Assembly (NCBI GenBank): GCA_964470995.1 | Contig: CAYYEP010000001.1 | Location: 62,001 to 126,000, forward strand | DNA from: UBA5738 sp964470995 | GTDB taxonomy: Bacteria; Patescibacteriota; Minisyncoccia; Minisyncoccales; UBA5738 | Direction: 5' to 3' | DNA: 64,000 bases | Shown here: positions 14,649-21,676 of the stretch, piece by piece | How the letters are laid out: every line of letters begins with the position of its first letter | Numbering within the stretch: the first letter of the stretch is position 1 | Made by a program: the position numbers and the translations under genes | The notes under the pieces: generated by a model | Databases searched by the model: none | Told to the model about the DNA's origin: nothing | The model's input: only the letters and a program-made list of their open reading frames with translations

Positions 14649-15044
14649 TTACTCATAATTGCCGTGTGATTCGGGTTGGTGCAAGATTTTTTCCACTTTC
14701 AGTTTTTTTTCGCCCTTTGGGGTATTAACGGAGATCGTATCGCCGATCTTATAGCCCAGCAAGGCGCAACCGATCGGAGAAAGCACAGATATCTTCCGTT
14801 GGCTAATATCCGCGGCCTCGGGAAAAACAAGCCAGTATTCAAGCTCGTCCTTGGATTCAATATCGCAAAAAACCACCAGCGAATTCATAGTTATCACATC
14901 GCCGGGAATATCCCGCGGCTCGACGATCGTTGCCCGATTCAATTCGGCGAGCAGAGCTTCGTCATGATTGTCGTGGCGCTGTTTTTTGTTTATTATCTCG
15001 ACCAATTTTTTATAGTCGTTTTTGGTTATGTATATTGGATTCAT
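14649..15044 (-). CDS. Rnk/GreA-family RNA-polymerase-binding protein
   Basis: 131 residues. NPIYITKNDYKKLVEIINKKQ starts a short N-terminal helix pair; ALLAELNRATIVEPRDIPGDVITMNSLVVFCDIESKDELEYWLVFPEAADISQRKISVLSPIGCALLGYKIGDTISVNTPKGEKKLKVEKILHQPESHGNY is the FKBP-like C-terminal domain of GreA/Rnk, matching Rnk (VVTMNS.V ... [20 protein letters not shown] ... YQPEA). GreA's long coiled coil with acidic tip is missing, so it should bind the RNAP secondary channel without promoting cleavage, as Rnk does. A hairpin/T-run sits directly upstream of the ATG. Confidence 0.85.
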   Translation of the reverse strand: MNPIYITKNDYKKLVEIINKKQRHDNHDEALLAELNRATIVEPRDIPGDVITMNSLVVFCDIESKDELEYWLVFPEAADISQRKISVLSPIGCALLGYKIGDTISVNTPKGEKKLKVEKILHQPESHGNYE

Positions 15045-15054
15045 ATCAATAATT

Positions 15055-15130
15055 AAAAACCGGCCTTTTAATTGCCGGTTGTTTGCTGCGCGTTCGCGCT
15101 GACAAACAACCGGTCAGGAACCGGTTTTAA
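15055..15130 (-). promoter_or_regulatory. Possible transcription attenuator in the Rnk-like leader
   Basis: On the minus strand (transcribed 15130 to 15055) an 11-bp hairpin CCGGTTGTTTG / CAAACAACCGG (15075-15113) overlaps a shorter one ACCGGC / GCCGGT (15059-15079) that is followed by TTTTT, a terminator. The two cannot form together because both need 15075-15079. The T-run ends about 10 nt before the ATG at 15044. This is an antiterminator/terminator arrangement; regulation is inferred. It could instead simply terminate upstream read-through. Confidence 0.45.
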
Positions 15131-15258
15131 GAGAGACCTTTTGGTTGGAGTTAATCATCCGCATAAGCTTAGCTATGGTATAGCAAGAAAGAAAAAAACA
15201 AGCAAACAAATTTTTTATCGAGCCTACGAAATTGAGCGAGCTTAAAATATAAGCTGGC

Positions 15259-15296
15259 CAAGGTCGCACCTTGGCATGCTCGCCGAGGAACGACCT
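15259..15296. repeat. Palindromic intergenic repeat R2
   Basis: AAGGTCGCACCTTGG ... CCGAGGAACGACCTT: the same hairpin as at 4178 and 35877, with compensatory-looking arm changes (AAGGTCG / CGACCTT). It is followed by AAAAAACAAAT. Confidence 0.6.
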
Positions 15297-15329
15297 TAAA
15301 AAACAAATACTAAACGTTCGGTTACCGTT

Positions 15330-15398
15330 GCGGAGGGTGGAGGATGCTTCAAGCTTGCTTTTCGCAAGTTCAAACCTCCGAGGGGCTGTCCCCAACCT
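15330..15398 (-). pseudogene. tRNA-Ser 3'-half relic with a hairpin inside its T-arm
   Basis: On the minus strand: a variable-arm-like GGGGACAGCCCC, then T-stem GGAGG ... CCTCC and acceptor 3' strand ACCCTCC. The T-loop position, normally 7 nt, contains a 15-nt perfect hairpin CTTGCGAAAAGCAAG flanked by TTGAA-like repeats. No matching intact 5' half is evident. Acceptor and T-stem sequences match the intact tRNA-Ser(TGA) at 15496. Confidence 0.45.
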
Positions 15399-15415
15399 AT
15401 TTAATTCGTGAAAAA

Positions 15416-15643
15416 GCGGAGGGGGCGAGATTCAAACTCGCGGTGGCTTTTGGCCACAACGGTTTTCTTCGCTTTGCTGCGGCGTCAATTTCATTGCGGA
15501 GGGTGGAGGATTCGAACCTCCGAGGAGTTTCCCCCAACTGGTTTTCAAGACCAGCGCTATAGGCCACTCAGCCAACCCTCCGCAATGAAATTGACCAAGA
15601 CCATCTCCTTTCCTACTGGTCACAACGCTCAGACACCCCTCCG
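15416..15643 (-). tRNA. Interrupted tRNA-Ser-like gene (outer shell)
   Basis: The 5' half lies at about 15592-15643 (acceptor GGAGGGG, TG, D-stem TCT/AGA, then TGGTCTTG). The 3' half lies at 15416-15466 (AAACCG, long variable arm GTGGCC/GGCCAC, T-arm GCGAG TTTGAAT CTCGC, acceptor CCCCTCC, discriminator G). The acceptor pairs perfectly. Between the halves, at the anticodon-loop position, sits a complete tRNA-Ser(TGA) with palindromic flanks. The D-loop is long (about 24 nt). This may be a tRNA gene with a nested insertion or a pseudogene; the anticodon cannot be assigned. Confidence 0.4.
15496..15580 (-). tRNA. tRNA-Ser(TGA)
   Basis: Acceptor GGAGGGT / ACCCTCC, discriminator G, D-arm GCT ... 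AGC, anticodon arm CTGGT CTTGAAA ACCAG with anticodon TGA, long variable arm (GGGGGAAACTCC) typical of Ser, T-arm GGAGG TTCGAAT CCTCC. CCA is not encoded (CAATG follows). The sequence is fully consistent with a functional serine tRNA reading UCN codons. Confidence 0.92.
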
Positions 15644-15659
15644 CTTTTTCACGAATTAA

Positions 15660-15760
15660 AGTTTTCCCCGCCTACGCGGGACTTCCTGCTGGTCGCAAAC
15701 CAGCGCCATGACTCCCTCGATTACGCGGGAACCATCAAAAAAGCACTCAACCAACCATCC
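15660..15760 (-). other. Further tRNA-like or repeat debris
   Basis: On the minus strand GGCGCTGG TTTGCGA CCAGC forms an anticodon-arm-like hairpin, followed by CCCGCGTAGGCGGG. The stretch TTTGCGACCAGCAGGAAG resembles TTGTGACCAGTAGGAAAG within the D-loop of the interrupted tRNA, so these are related duplicated pieces. No complete cloverleaf can be drawn. Confidence 0.3.
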
Positions 15761-15817
15761 CTACTCCATACCGGTTTTACCGGCATGGATACAATTAATC
15801 ACGCAATACGGTAAAAA

Positions 15818-18376
15818 TCAAGCTTGTTTTTTCCCGAATAGCAGCCATTTGAACGGTTCAAACCACAGGGCGCCCAGCACGCCTAAGGCCGCGGCCCGGG
15901 CAAGATCGGCGGGCATTACCGGATCAAAATGGAATACCTGGCGCAAGGGCGGGTATAGCAACACCGCAACCAACATCATCAGGGCGGCGGCAAAGACCCA
16001 AAGAAATGCTCTATTGCCGTTAATAAATACCTTGAACGGATTACCCCAGCTTAAATTGGCGACGATCAAAAACAGGTTGGCAACCAATATCGCAACAAAC
16101 GACAGGGCGCGGATCTGGCCTTCGCTTTGGCCGGAATGGAGAGCGGCCATATAAACAATAAATACCGCCACGAGCACCCCCAATCCCTGCAATAAGCTGG
16201 TCCAGAAGGCGCGGCGGCCAAAAAGAGACCGGCTTAAACGGCGCGGCGGCCGGTTCATAATATTTTTTTCGGCGGGCTCATTTTCGAAAACTACCGAACA
16301 AGCCGGGTCGATAACCAATTCAAGAAACGCGATATGCGCCGGGAAAAATACTACGGGCAGATTCAACGCTACGGGTAAAAACGACATCCCCGCGATCGGA
16401 ATATGCACCGCAAAAATATAGGCGATAGCCTTTTTAATGTTATCGAAGACCGTTCGGCCCATACGAATGGCGCGGACGATCGAAGTGAAATCATCGTTAA
16501 GCAGGACAAGGTCGGCGGTTTCGCGAGCAACATCGGTGCCGCGCTCCCCCATGGCAATACCGATATGGGCGGCTTTGAGCGCCGGGGCGTCATTAACACC
16601 ATCTCCGGTCATGGCAATGGTCATACCCTTATCCTTGAGCGCGTTGATAAGCAACATTTTTTGTTCGGGAACTACACGCGCAAAAACGTTCACGGTGTCC
16701 AATTTTTTAACAAGGTCGGCGCGGGCCATAGACTGGAGTTCCATGCCAGTTAGACATTCGTCCGGATTCTTAAGGCCGATCTGGCGCGCGATCTGGCGCG
16801 CGGTGGCGGGATAATCGCCGGTGATCATACAAACCCGGACTCCGGCCGTATAACACTCTTTAACGGCCGCCGGAACCGACGGCCGTACCGGATCTTCAAA
16901 ACCAAGCAGACCCACGAATTCAAAATCAAAATCATGCTGGCCGCTGGCATTAAGCTTATCTTTGGCAACCCCGGCAACCGCCACCCCCAAAAGCCGCAAG
17001 CCATCGGAAAGCAGCGGTTCCATGCGTTGCATAAGTTTTGTTTTTTCGGGTTCGCCAAGGTGGCATAGTTCGGCGATCGATTCGGGGGCGCCCTTGGCAG
17101 CAACCACATAACGCCCGCCGTCGCCCGTTTCCCAAACGTGCGAAAGCGCTAAAAGGTTGCCCGAAAAAGGATATTCTTTTATTAATCTCCAATTTGAATG
17201 CAAATGGCTGGTTGATTTGAGGAGAAATTCGCCGGTTTTTTTAATTTCTTTTTCCAGCGGGTCGAACGGGTCGGTTTGGCTGGCAAGAATACCGTATTCA
17301 AGCAGTTCTTCGTATTGTTCGGGAATGATATTGCCGCCGGCGCCATAATCATCGACATTTAACGAACCCTCCATTACGGCCAGTTTTTTCAAGCGCATCT
17401 GATTAAAAGTGATCGTACCGGTTTTGTCGGAACAAAGGATATCGGCGGCGCCCAGCATTTCAATGGCGGCGGTGTTGCGCGTCAAAACTTTTCTTTTTGA
17501 TATGCGCCAGGCACCAATGGTCATAAACAGCAACATTACCACCGGGAATTCTTCGGGCAACATAGACATACTGATCGTCAAACCGTAAAGAACCCCCTGC
17601 AACAGATTGCCGTTGGCCGCAACATAGATCGCGACAGTTGCAATACAAAGACCCAAGCCGATGATGCCGAAAAATTTTGTAAGCCGGGCGGTCTCGGATT
17701 TTAAATGAGTCCCTTCATCGGCAACCGCCTGCAGAGACTTTCCGATCTTGCCCATTTCGGTATTGATACCAGTGGCAACCACTTTGGCAAAGCCGTGTCC
17801 CCGGTTTATGAGCGTCCCGGAATAAATAAACTGCAGATTATCCCCTCCGGGATGATCGCCGGCGATAAGCCGTTTTCCGTCCCAAACCGATTTTGAAACG
17901 GCGACCGACTCACCGGTAAGTAAAGATTCATCAACCGATAAATTAACCGACTCTAAAACCGCGGCGTCGGCGGCAACGCGGTCGCCTTCGCGCAGGATCA
18001 TAATATCCCCCGCCACCACTTCCCGGCCAGCAACGCGTTTTTGCGCGCCGTCGCGGATTACTAACGCCCGGGGACTGGATAAATCGCGCAAAGCTTCAAG
18101 GGCGCGTTCGGTCTTGCGCTGCTGGTAAAAAGTGATGCCCACAATAAAAAAAATGAAAGTGGAAAGTATCAAGGAATCGCTCAATTCTCCCAAGTAAAAA
18201 TAGATCATCCCGGCGACAACAAGCAATAAAAGCATAGGCTCTTTAACCACTTCGATCATAATTAAAAAAAGGCCGCGTTTTTTTTGCGACGGCAATTCGT
18301 TATAGCCGTCTTTTACCAGCCGCTCCCGGGCTTGTTTGGAGGTAAGCCCTTCAATCATTTTGGGATCGTTAAACAT
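15818..18376 (-). CDS. Cation-transporting P-type ATPase (SERCA-like)
   Basis: 852 residues, complete P-type ATPase. N-terminal cation ATPase domain LTSKQARERLVKDGYNELP; actuator domain with LLTGES; phosphorylation motif CSDKTGTITFNQ with Asp317; KGAPE in the nucleotide domain; hinge MTGDGVNDAPALKAAHIGIAMG. The M4 ion-binding motif reads MLPEEFPVV where Ca pumps have PEGLP, a variant seen in many uncharacterised bacterial members, so the transported ion (Ca, Mn or Na/K) is uncertain. About ten membrane helices. It exports or imports cations using ATP. It is divergent from the vWA gene, with 219 bp between them. Confidence 0.9.
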   Translation of the reverse strand: MFNDPKMIEGLTSKQARERLVKDGYNELPSQKKRGLFLIMIEVVKEPMLLLLVVAGMIYFYLGELSDSLILSTFIFFIVGITFYQQRKTERALEALRDLSSPRALVIRDGAQKRVAGREVVAGDIMILREGDRVAADAAVLESVNLSVDESLLTGESVAVSKSVWDGKRLIAGDHPGGDNLQFIYSGTLINRGHGFAKVVATGINTEMGKIGKSLQAVADEGTHLKSETARLTKFFGIIGLGLCIATVAIYVAANGNLLQGVLYGLTISMSMLPEEFPVVMLLFMTIGAWRISKRKVLTRNTAAIEMLGAADILCSDKTGTITFNQMRLKKLAVMEGSLNVDDYGAGGNIIPEQYEELLEYGILASQTDPFDPLEKEIKKTGEFLLKSTSHLHSNWRLIKEYPFSGNLLALSHVWETGDGGRYVVAAKGAPESIAELCHLGEPEKTKLMQRMEPLLSDGLRLLGVAVAGVAKDKLNASGQHDFDFEFVGLLGFEDPVRPSVPAAVKECYTAGVRVCMITGDYPATARQIARQIGLKNPDECLTGMELQSMARADLVKKLDTVNVFARVVPEQKMLLINALKDKGMTIAMTGDGVNDAPALKAAHIGIAMGERGTDVARETADLVLLNDDFTSIVRAIRMGRTVFDNIKKAIAYIFAVHIPIAGMSFLPVALNLPVVFFPAHIAFLELVIDPACSVVFENEPAEKNIMNRPPRRLSRSLFGRRAFWTSLLQGLGVLVAVFIVYMAALHSGQSEGQIRALSFVAILVANLFLIVANLSWGNPFKVFINGNRAFLWVFAAALMMLVAVLLYPPLRQVFHFDPVMPADLARAAALGVLGALWFEPFKWLLFGKKQA

Positions 18377-18547
18377 TTTTTATTTATATATCTTTTTGGC
18401 TTCCGCTTTGGCGAGCATAGCAACATTGCCCGCGCGCCGATTAGGAATTACGAGCGCAAAACCGGAAATTAAAAAAGGGTTCAATCCGATTGTTTAAACA
18501 TTAGGTATTATTATATCCGATTCTTCCACTTCTTAAAACTAATCCTC

Positions 18548-18553
18548 TATAAT
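18548..18553 (+). promoter_or_regulatory. Possible -10 element for the vWA gene
   Basis: TATAAT 43 bp upstream of the ATG at 18596 in a very AT-rich stretch. A matching -35 is weak (TTCTTC-like near 18521). Assignment is tentative. Confidence 0.35.
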
Positions 18554-18595
18554 ATAATGAATTAATATCTTAATTTTAAACAATTAAAAATAATT

Positions 18596-20512
18596 ATGAC
18601 AAAAGTTTTTTCGGCAGCTTTGGCGGCAATGGCGTTAACCGCTTTGGGTTCGATAATAATCATCGGCGCGCTGGATAGCGGCCAGATGCCGCCATCGGTG
18701 ACGATCGGCGGCCAACCGGGTGAAAATTTAACCGGCGATTCCCAGACGGGGATCAATAACGGCGATCTGTCCGCGAGCAGCACCACCGGAATAACCGATT
18801 TTCCGGAAAATTCCGGCACGATCGACGACTGGAACACCGAGACCGCTGGAATGAACGAGGGAATTGTTACTAATTCTTCGACGGGCGGCAGCGGAAGCTG
18901 GAATTTTACGGGAACAGATAGCGGAGGCGGCCGAACGGCAGGATCGGCGAAAATGGCGGCGCCTTCGGCAACCATGTATATGGCAGAGTCGGATTCAATC
19001 GGCTTGGCGACGGGCGGGGCGAAAGATACCAATAATTTCCGGGAGAACATCAAAAATGGGTATCTGCCGCTGGAGACCGACATTACCTATGAAGGCCTCT
19101 ATTACAATTATTATTTTGATACCGGCAAAGCGCAGGCGTGCGAGAAACTTTTTTGCCCTTCCTACAGCAAGGCGGTCAGCAAAGATCCATTCTCGGGAAA
19201 GGATGAATATTTCCTTACCGTAGGATTGAATTCGGGCATCAAGGAAAGCGATTTTGACCGTAAAAAACTGAATCTGGTGGTGGTAATGGACATATCCGGA
19301 TCAATGGGCTCACCTTTTAATCAATATTATTACGACCAGTTCGGCAACTACCAGACCCCAAATGCCGAGGAACAACAAGAAATGTCTAAAACAAAAATGC
19401 GCGTTGCCACCGAATCATTGGTGGCAATGACCAAGCATCTGCGGAGCGATGACCGCTTCGGCGTAGTATTGTTCGACGACTACGCTTACACAGCCAAACC
19501 GCTGTCTTTGGTGGGCAAAACCGATATGGACAAGATACGCGGACATATTCTGGATATCAGCGAGCAAGGAGGCACAAATATGGAATCCGGGATAAATGAA
19601 GGAACCTCGCTTTTCAAAGAATTAAAAGAAGCCAATCAAAACGAATACGAAAACAGGATAATCTTCATTACCGACGCCCAGCCCAATATGGGCGGCACTT
19701 CCCAGGGAGGCTTTATGAACCTGGTACAACAAAATGACGGCGATAAAATTTATATGACATTTATTGGCGTGGGCGTTGATTTTAACACCGAACTGATCGA
19801 GTCGATAACCAAAGTGCGAGGCGCCAATTATTATTCGGTTCATTCAAGCCAGGAATTCGCAAAACGAATGGACGACGAATTCAATTATATGGTCACGCCG
19901 CTGGTGTTTAACCTTAAGCTGAACATGAAGTCGAGCGGGTTTGAAATAATGAAAGTATACGGTTCACCGGAAGCCGATACGGCCACCGGTGAATTGATGA
20001 AGGTTTCCACGCTTTTTGCCTCCGCGACTTCCGAAGAGGGCACTAAAGGCGGGATTGTACTACTGCATCTTAAAAAAATAAACGACAATGCCACAATCAC
20101 TTTATCGACAAGCTACGAAGACCGCAAGGGCGTTGCCGGAGGAGACACTTCAACAATAACTTTCGGCGGCCAAAGTGCGGAGTATTTTGAAAACACCGGC
20201 ATTCGAAAAGGAATACTGCTGGCGCGCTACGGCAATATGATAAAGGACTGGATATATGATGAGCGCGGCCACGCAAATTATACCGCCCAAACCTGGGAAC
20301 CCAGAATCAATTATACCGATGGTATTTACTGCCCTCCCCCGGTTTGGCCGAATTTGGGCCAGTGGGAACGCCAGTCGATGCGCCTGCAGGTATCCAGCGC
20401 CTATAAAAAATTGTTTGGTATATTTAAGACATACTTTGACGGTGAGATCAAGACGATCGGCGACGAAGACCTGCGGCAAGAATCCGATATTCTGGAAAAA
20501 CTTAGCCGGTGA
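18596..20512 (+). CDS. Surface-anchored von Willebrand factor A-domain protein
   Basis: 638 residues, plus strand. An N-terminal anchor MTKVFSAALAAMALTALGSI is followed by a low-complexity Gly/Ser/Thr-rich region (about residues 30-130), then a domain with NGYLPLETDITYEGLYYNYYFD. The vWA domain begins LNLVVVMDISGSMGS with MIDAS DxSxS at Asp232; NMESGINEGTSLF supplies the MIDAS Thr/Asp region and RIIFITDAQPNMGG the last Asp. The C-terminal part is beta-rich and ends with a helical WERQSMRLQVSSAYKKLFGIF. It is similar to secreted VWA/YfbK-like proteins; adhesion or metal-dependent ligand binding is inferred. It has its own terminator. It ends in TGA. Confidence 0.85.
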   Translation: MTKVFSAALAAMALTALGSIIIIGALDSGQMPPSVTIGGQPGENLTGDSQTGINNGDLSASSTTGITDFPENSGTIDDWNTETAGMNEGIVTNSSTGGSGSWNFTGTDSGGGRTAGSAKMAAPSATMYMAESDSIGLATGGAKDTNNFRENIKNGYLPLETDITYEGLYYNYYFDTGKAQACEKLFCPSYSKAVSKDPFSGKDEYFLTVGLNSGIKESDFDRKKLNLVVVMDISGSMGSPFNQYYYDQFGNYQTPNAEEQQEMSKTKMRVATESLVAMTKHLRSDDRFGVVLFDDYAYTAKPLSLVGKTDMDKIRGHILDISEQGGTNMESGINEGTSLFKELKEANQNEYENRIIFITDAQPNMGGTSQGGFMNLVQQNDGDKIYMTFIGVGVDFNTELIESITKVRGANYYSVHSSQEFAKRMDDEFNYMVTPLVFNLKLNMKSSGFEIMKVYGSPEADTATGELMKVSTLFASATSEEGTKGGIVLLHLKKINDNATITLSTSYEDRKGVAGGDTSTITFGGQSAEYFENTGIRKGILLARYGNMIKDWIYDERGHANYTAQTWEPRINYTDGIYCPPPVWPNLGQWERQSMRLQVSSAYKKLFGIFKTYFDGEIKTIGDEDLRQESDILEKLSR

Positions 20513-20556
20513 TCTGCATAGCCTCCATCCGGGGCTTCCCGGATGTATCAAAAAAA

Positions 20557-20585
20557 CAAAAATTCCCTTACAGGAATTTTTTGTT
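20557..20585 (+). terminator. Terminator of the vWA gene
   Basis: AAAATTCC / GGAATTTT hairpin followed by TTTTTTG, preceded by a second hairpin CATCCGG / CCGGATG at 20525-20544. Confidence 0.7.
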
Positions 20586-20612
20586 TAGATGCAATAATTA
20601 GAGCGACAAAAT

Positions 20613-20791
20613 GAATCTCCCCGGGGACAAACGCGACGGGATCTAGGTTGAACCGCCTTCCGCTTTGTTCCAGGCGTCCCCCGCATACTGCGAGGGAAAA
20701 TTTTCATCCCCCCCGCTTCCTCCCGATTACGGGAGGCGCCCCGCCGCAGTCGCGGCGGAAAACGCGCGGGGTATTAAGATTTGTTCAATAA
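20613..20791. repeat. Dispersed structured repeat D1 (~180 bp)
   Basis: Starts GAATCTCCCCGGGG, contains GGTTGAACCGCCTTCCGCTT, TCCCGATTACGGGAGGCGCC, CCGCCGCAGTCGCGGCGG and ends TATTAAGATTTGTTCAATAA. Nearly the same sequence is at 38344-38516, and a deleted version at 54322-54386. There are at least four internal palindromes. Ends carry AATCT ... AGATT. No ORF. It is a structured RNA or a MITE-like element. Confidence 0.75.
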
Positions 20792-20846
20792 ATAAAATTA
20801 AAGAGGTTGAAGCATTATATCCCGAAGGATTGCCCAACCTCTAAAT

Positions 20847-21062
20847 TTAAAATGGCCACCATTTTCTTTTTGGTTTTGCGGGCGGAAAAGTTTCAAGAGC
20901 GGCTTGTCTGCTTCTCCCGCAACCACCGCAATAATTCTTATAGCCATACATCTCCTGCCCGCACCAATTGCACAGCGGCACAGGGATGGATTCTACTCCG
21001 CAACTGGGGCAAAACCCAGCGCTAGTAGGGTTTCCACATTTCGGGCACATTTTTCCACGCAT
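20847..21062 (-). CDS. Double zinc-ribbon small protein
   Basis: 71 residues with eight Cys in four CxxC pairs: MCPKCGNPTSAGFCPSCG and LCNWCGQEMYGYKNYCGGCG, i.e. two consecutive zinc ribbons, then a basic-aromatic tail PKRKWWPF. Such double zinc ribbons (DZR-like) mediate protein or nucleic-acid contacts. The gene has a good ATG start at 21062 and is flanked by repeat D1 downstream and the mobile region upstream. Its function is unknown. Confidence 0.75.
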   Translation of the reverse strand: MRGKMCPKCGNPTSAGFCPSCGVESIPVPLCNWCGQEMYGYKNYCGGCGRSRQAALETFPPAKPKRKWWPF

Positions 21063-21069
21063 TCTTCCA

Positions 21070-21484
21070 CCTCAAATGATTAATATATTGGATGTATATT
21101 ATTTTGTTTAGGTTTGTCAAGATTTCCAAGTTTTGCTAAATCAGTTAACCTTTTCTATCTTGGAGTTGGCATAATAAGTTGTTGTTTGCCCAATCCACTT
21201 AAAATGTAATGAAAAATATGGCTGGATTTGATATTTTTTCTCGCGAAAAAAAGCGTCTTTAAGGTTGTTGCCACCAATTCAATAATAAAAATCAAGGAAA
21301 ATTATCTCAATTAAGCGTTTAATTTCAGTCGTAAGATAAGCGCACAATAACGCACGATAGGCATTTTGATAGTCTGTATATATAAATTGCAACCTTTTTT
21401 TGTACCCAAAACCGACCGACAAATTGAACGGCCAAAAGCTCGATTTTGAATTGAAAACACCGTTTGACACGGTGTTCAGCGAAA
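21070..21484. other. AT-rich non-coding stretch at the left edge of the mobile region
   Basis: No credible gene on either strand. Near the end AACACCG TTTGACA CGGTGTT forms a hairpin (about 21458-21478) just outside the left inverted repeat, and the same CGGTGTT core recurs inside the repeat. Confidence 0.4.
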
Positions 21485-21645
21485 GGCGGTGTTTTTTGGA
21501 CGAAGTTCGAACATTTTTTGAGCAAAACTCCGAATGATTGCGCGCTTCGCGCGCAAAACCGAAACGCTCGGGCGGGCAAAAAGGAAGGGAGTTGGGGGGA
21601 AGGAATTTTTGCCCGCCCTCGCTTTCCGCCGCCGCCGAATTTCGT
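21485..21645 (+). repeat. Left ~160-bp inverted repeat of the cassette (IR-L)
   Basis: Begins GGCGGTGTTTTTTGGACGAA and runs to GCCGCCGAATTTCGT. It matches the reverse complement of 23929-24088 except in a G-rich tract (GAAGGGAGTTGGGGGGAAGG versus a one-base-shorter version). It contains nested hairpins GCGCGCTTCGCGCGC and GGGCGGGCAAAAA / TTTTTGCCCGCCC. Its outer end is the GGCGG also present at the recombinase/tRNA junction. Confidence 0.85.
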
Positions 21646-21676
21646 GCCAACAAAGTTGGCGCGCCGCCTTTAATTT

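Larger units (their letters stand above)
15400..15659. repeat. Nested inverted repeats around the tRNA-Ser locus
   Basis: The outer arms 15400-15424 and 15635-15659 are a perfect 25-bp inverted repeat; the inner arms 15483-15502 and 15575-15594 are a perfect 20-bp inverted repeat. In both, the tRNA acceptor stem forms the inner end of the palindrome, extended outward by 16 bp and about 11 bp of non-tRNA sequence. Confidence 0.7.

Noticed and set aside
15114..15395. A 93-codon minus frame in the tRNA region.
   Set aside because: It overlaps tRNA-like palindromes and repeat R2 and has no ribosome site.
21570..21606. G-quadruplex in the inverted repeat (G-rich tract GGGAGTTGGGGGGAAGG).
   Set aside because: Only two or three G-runs of sufficient length; the flanking GGGCGGGC/GCCCGCCC hairpin is a simpler structure.
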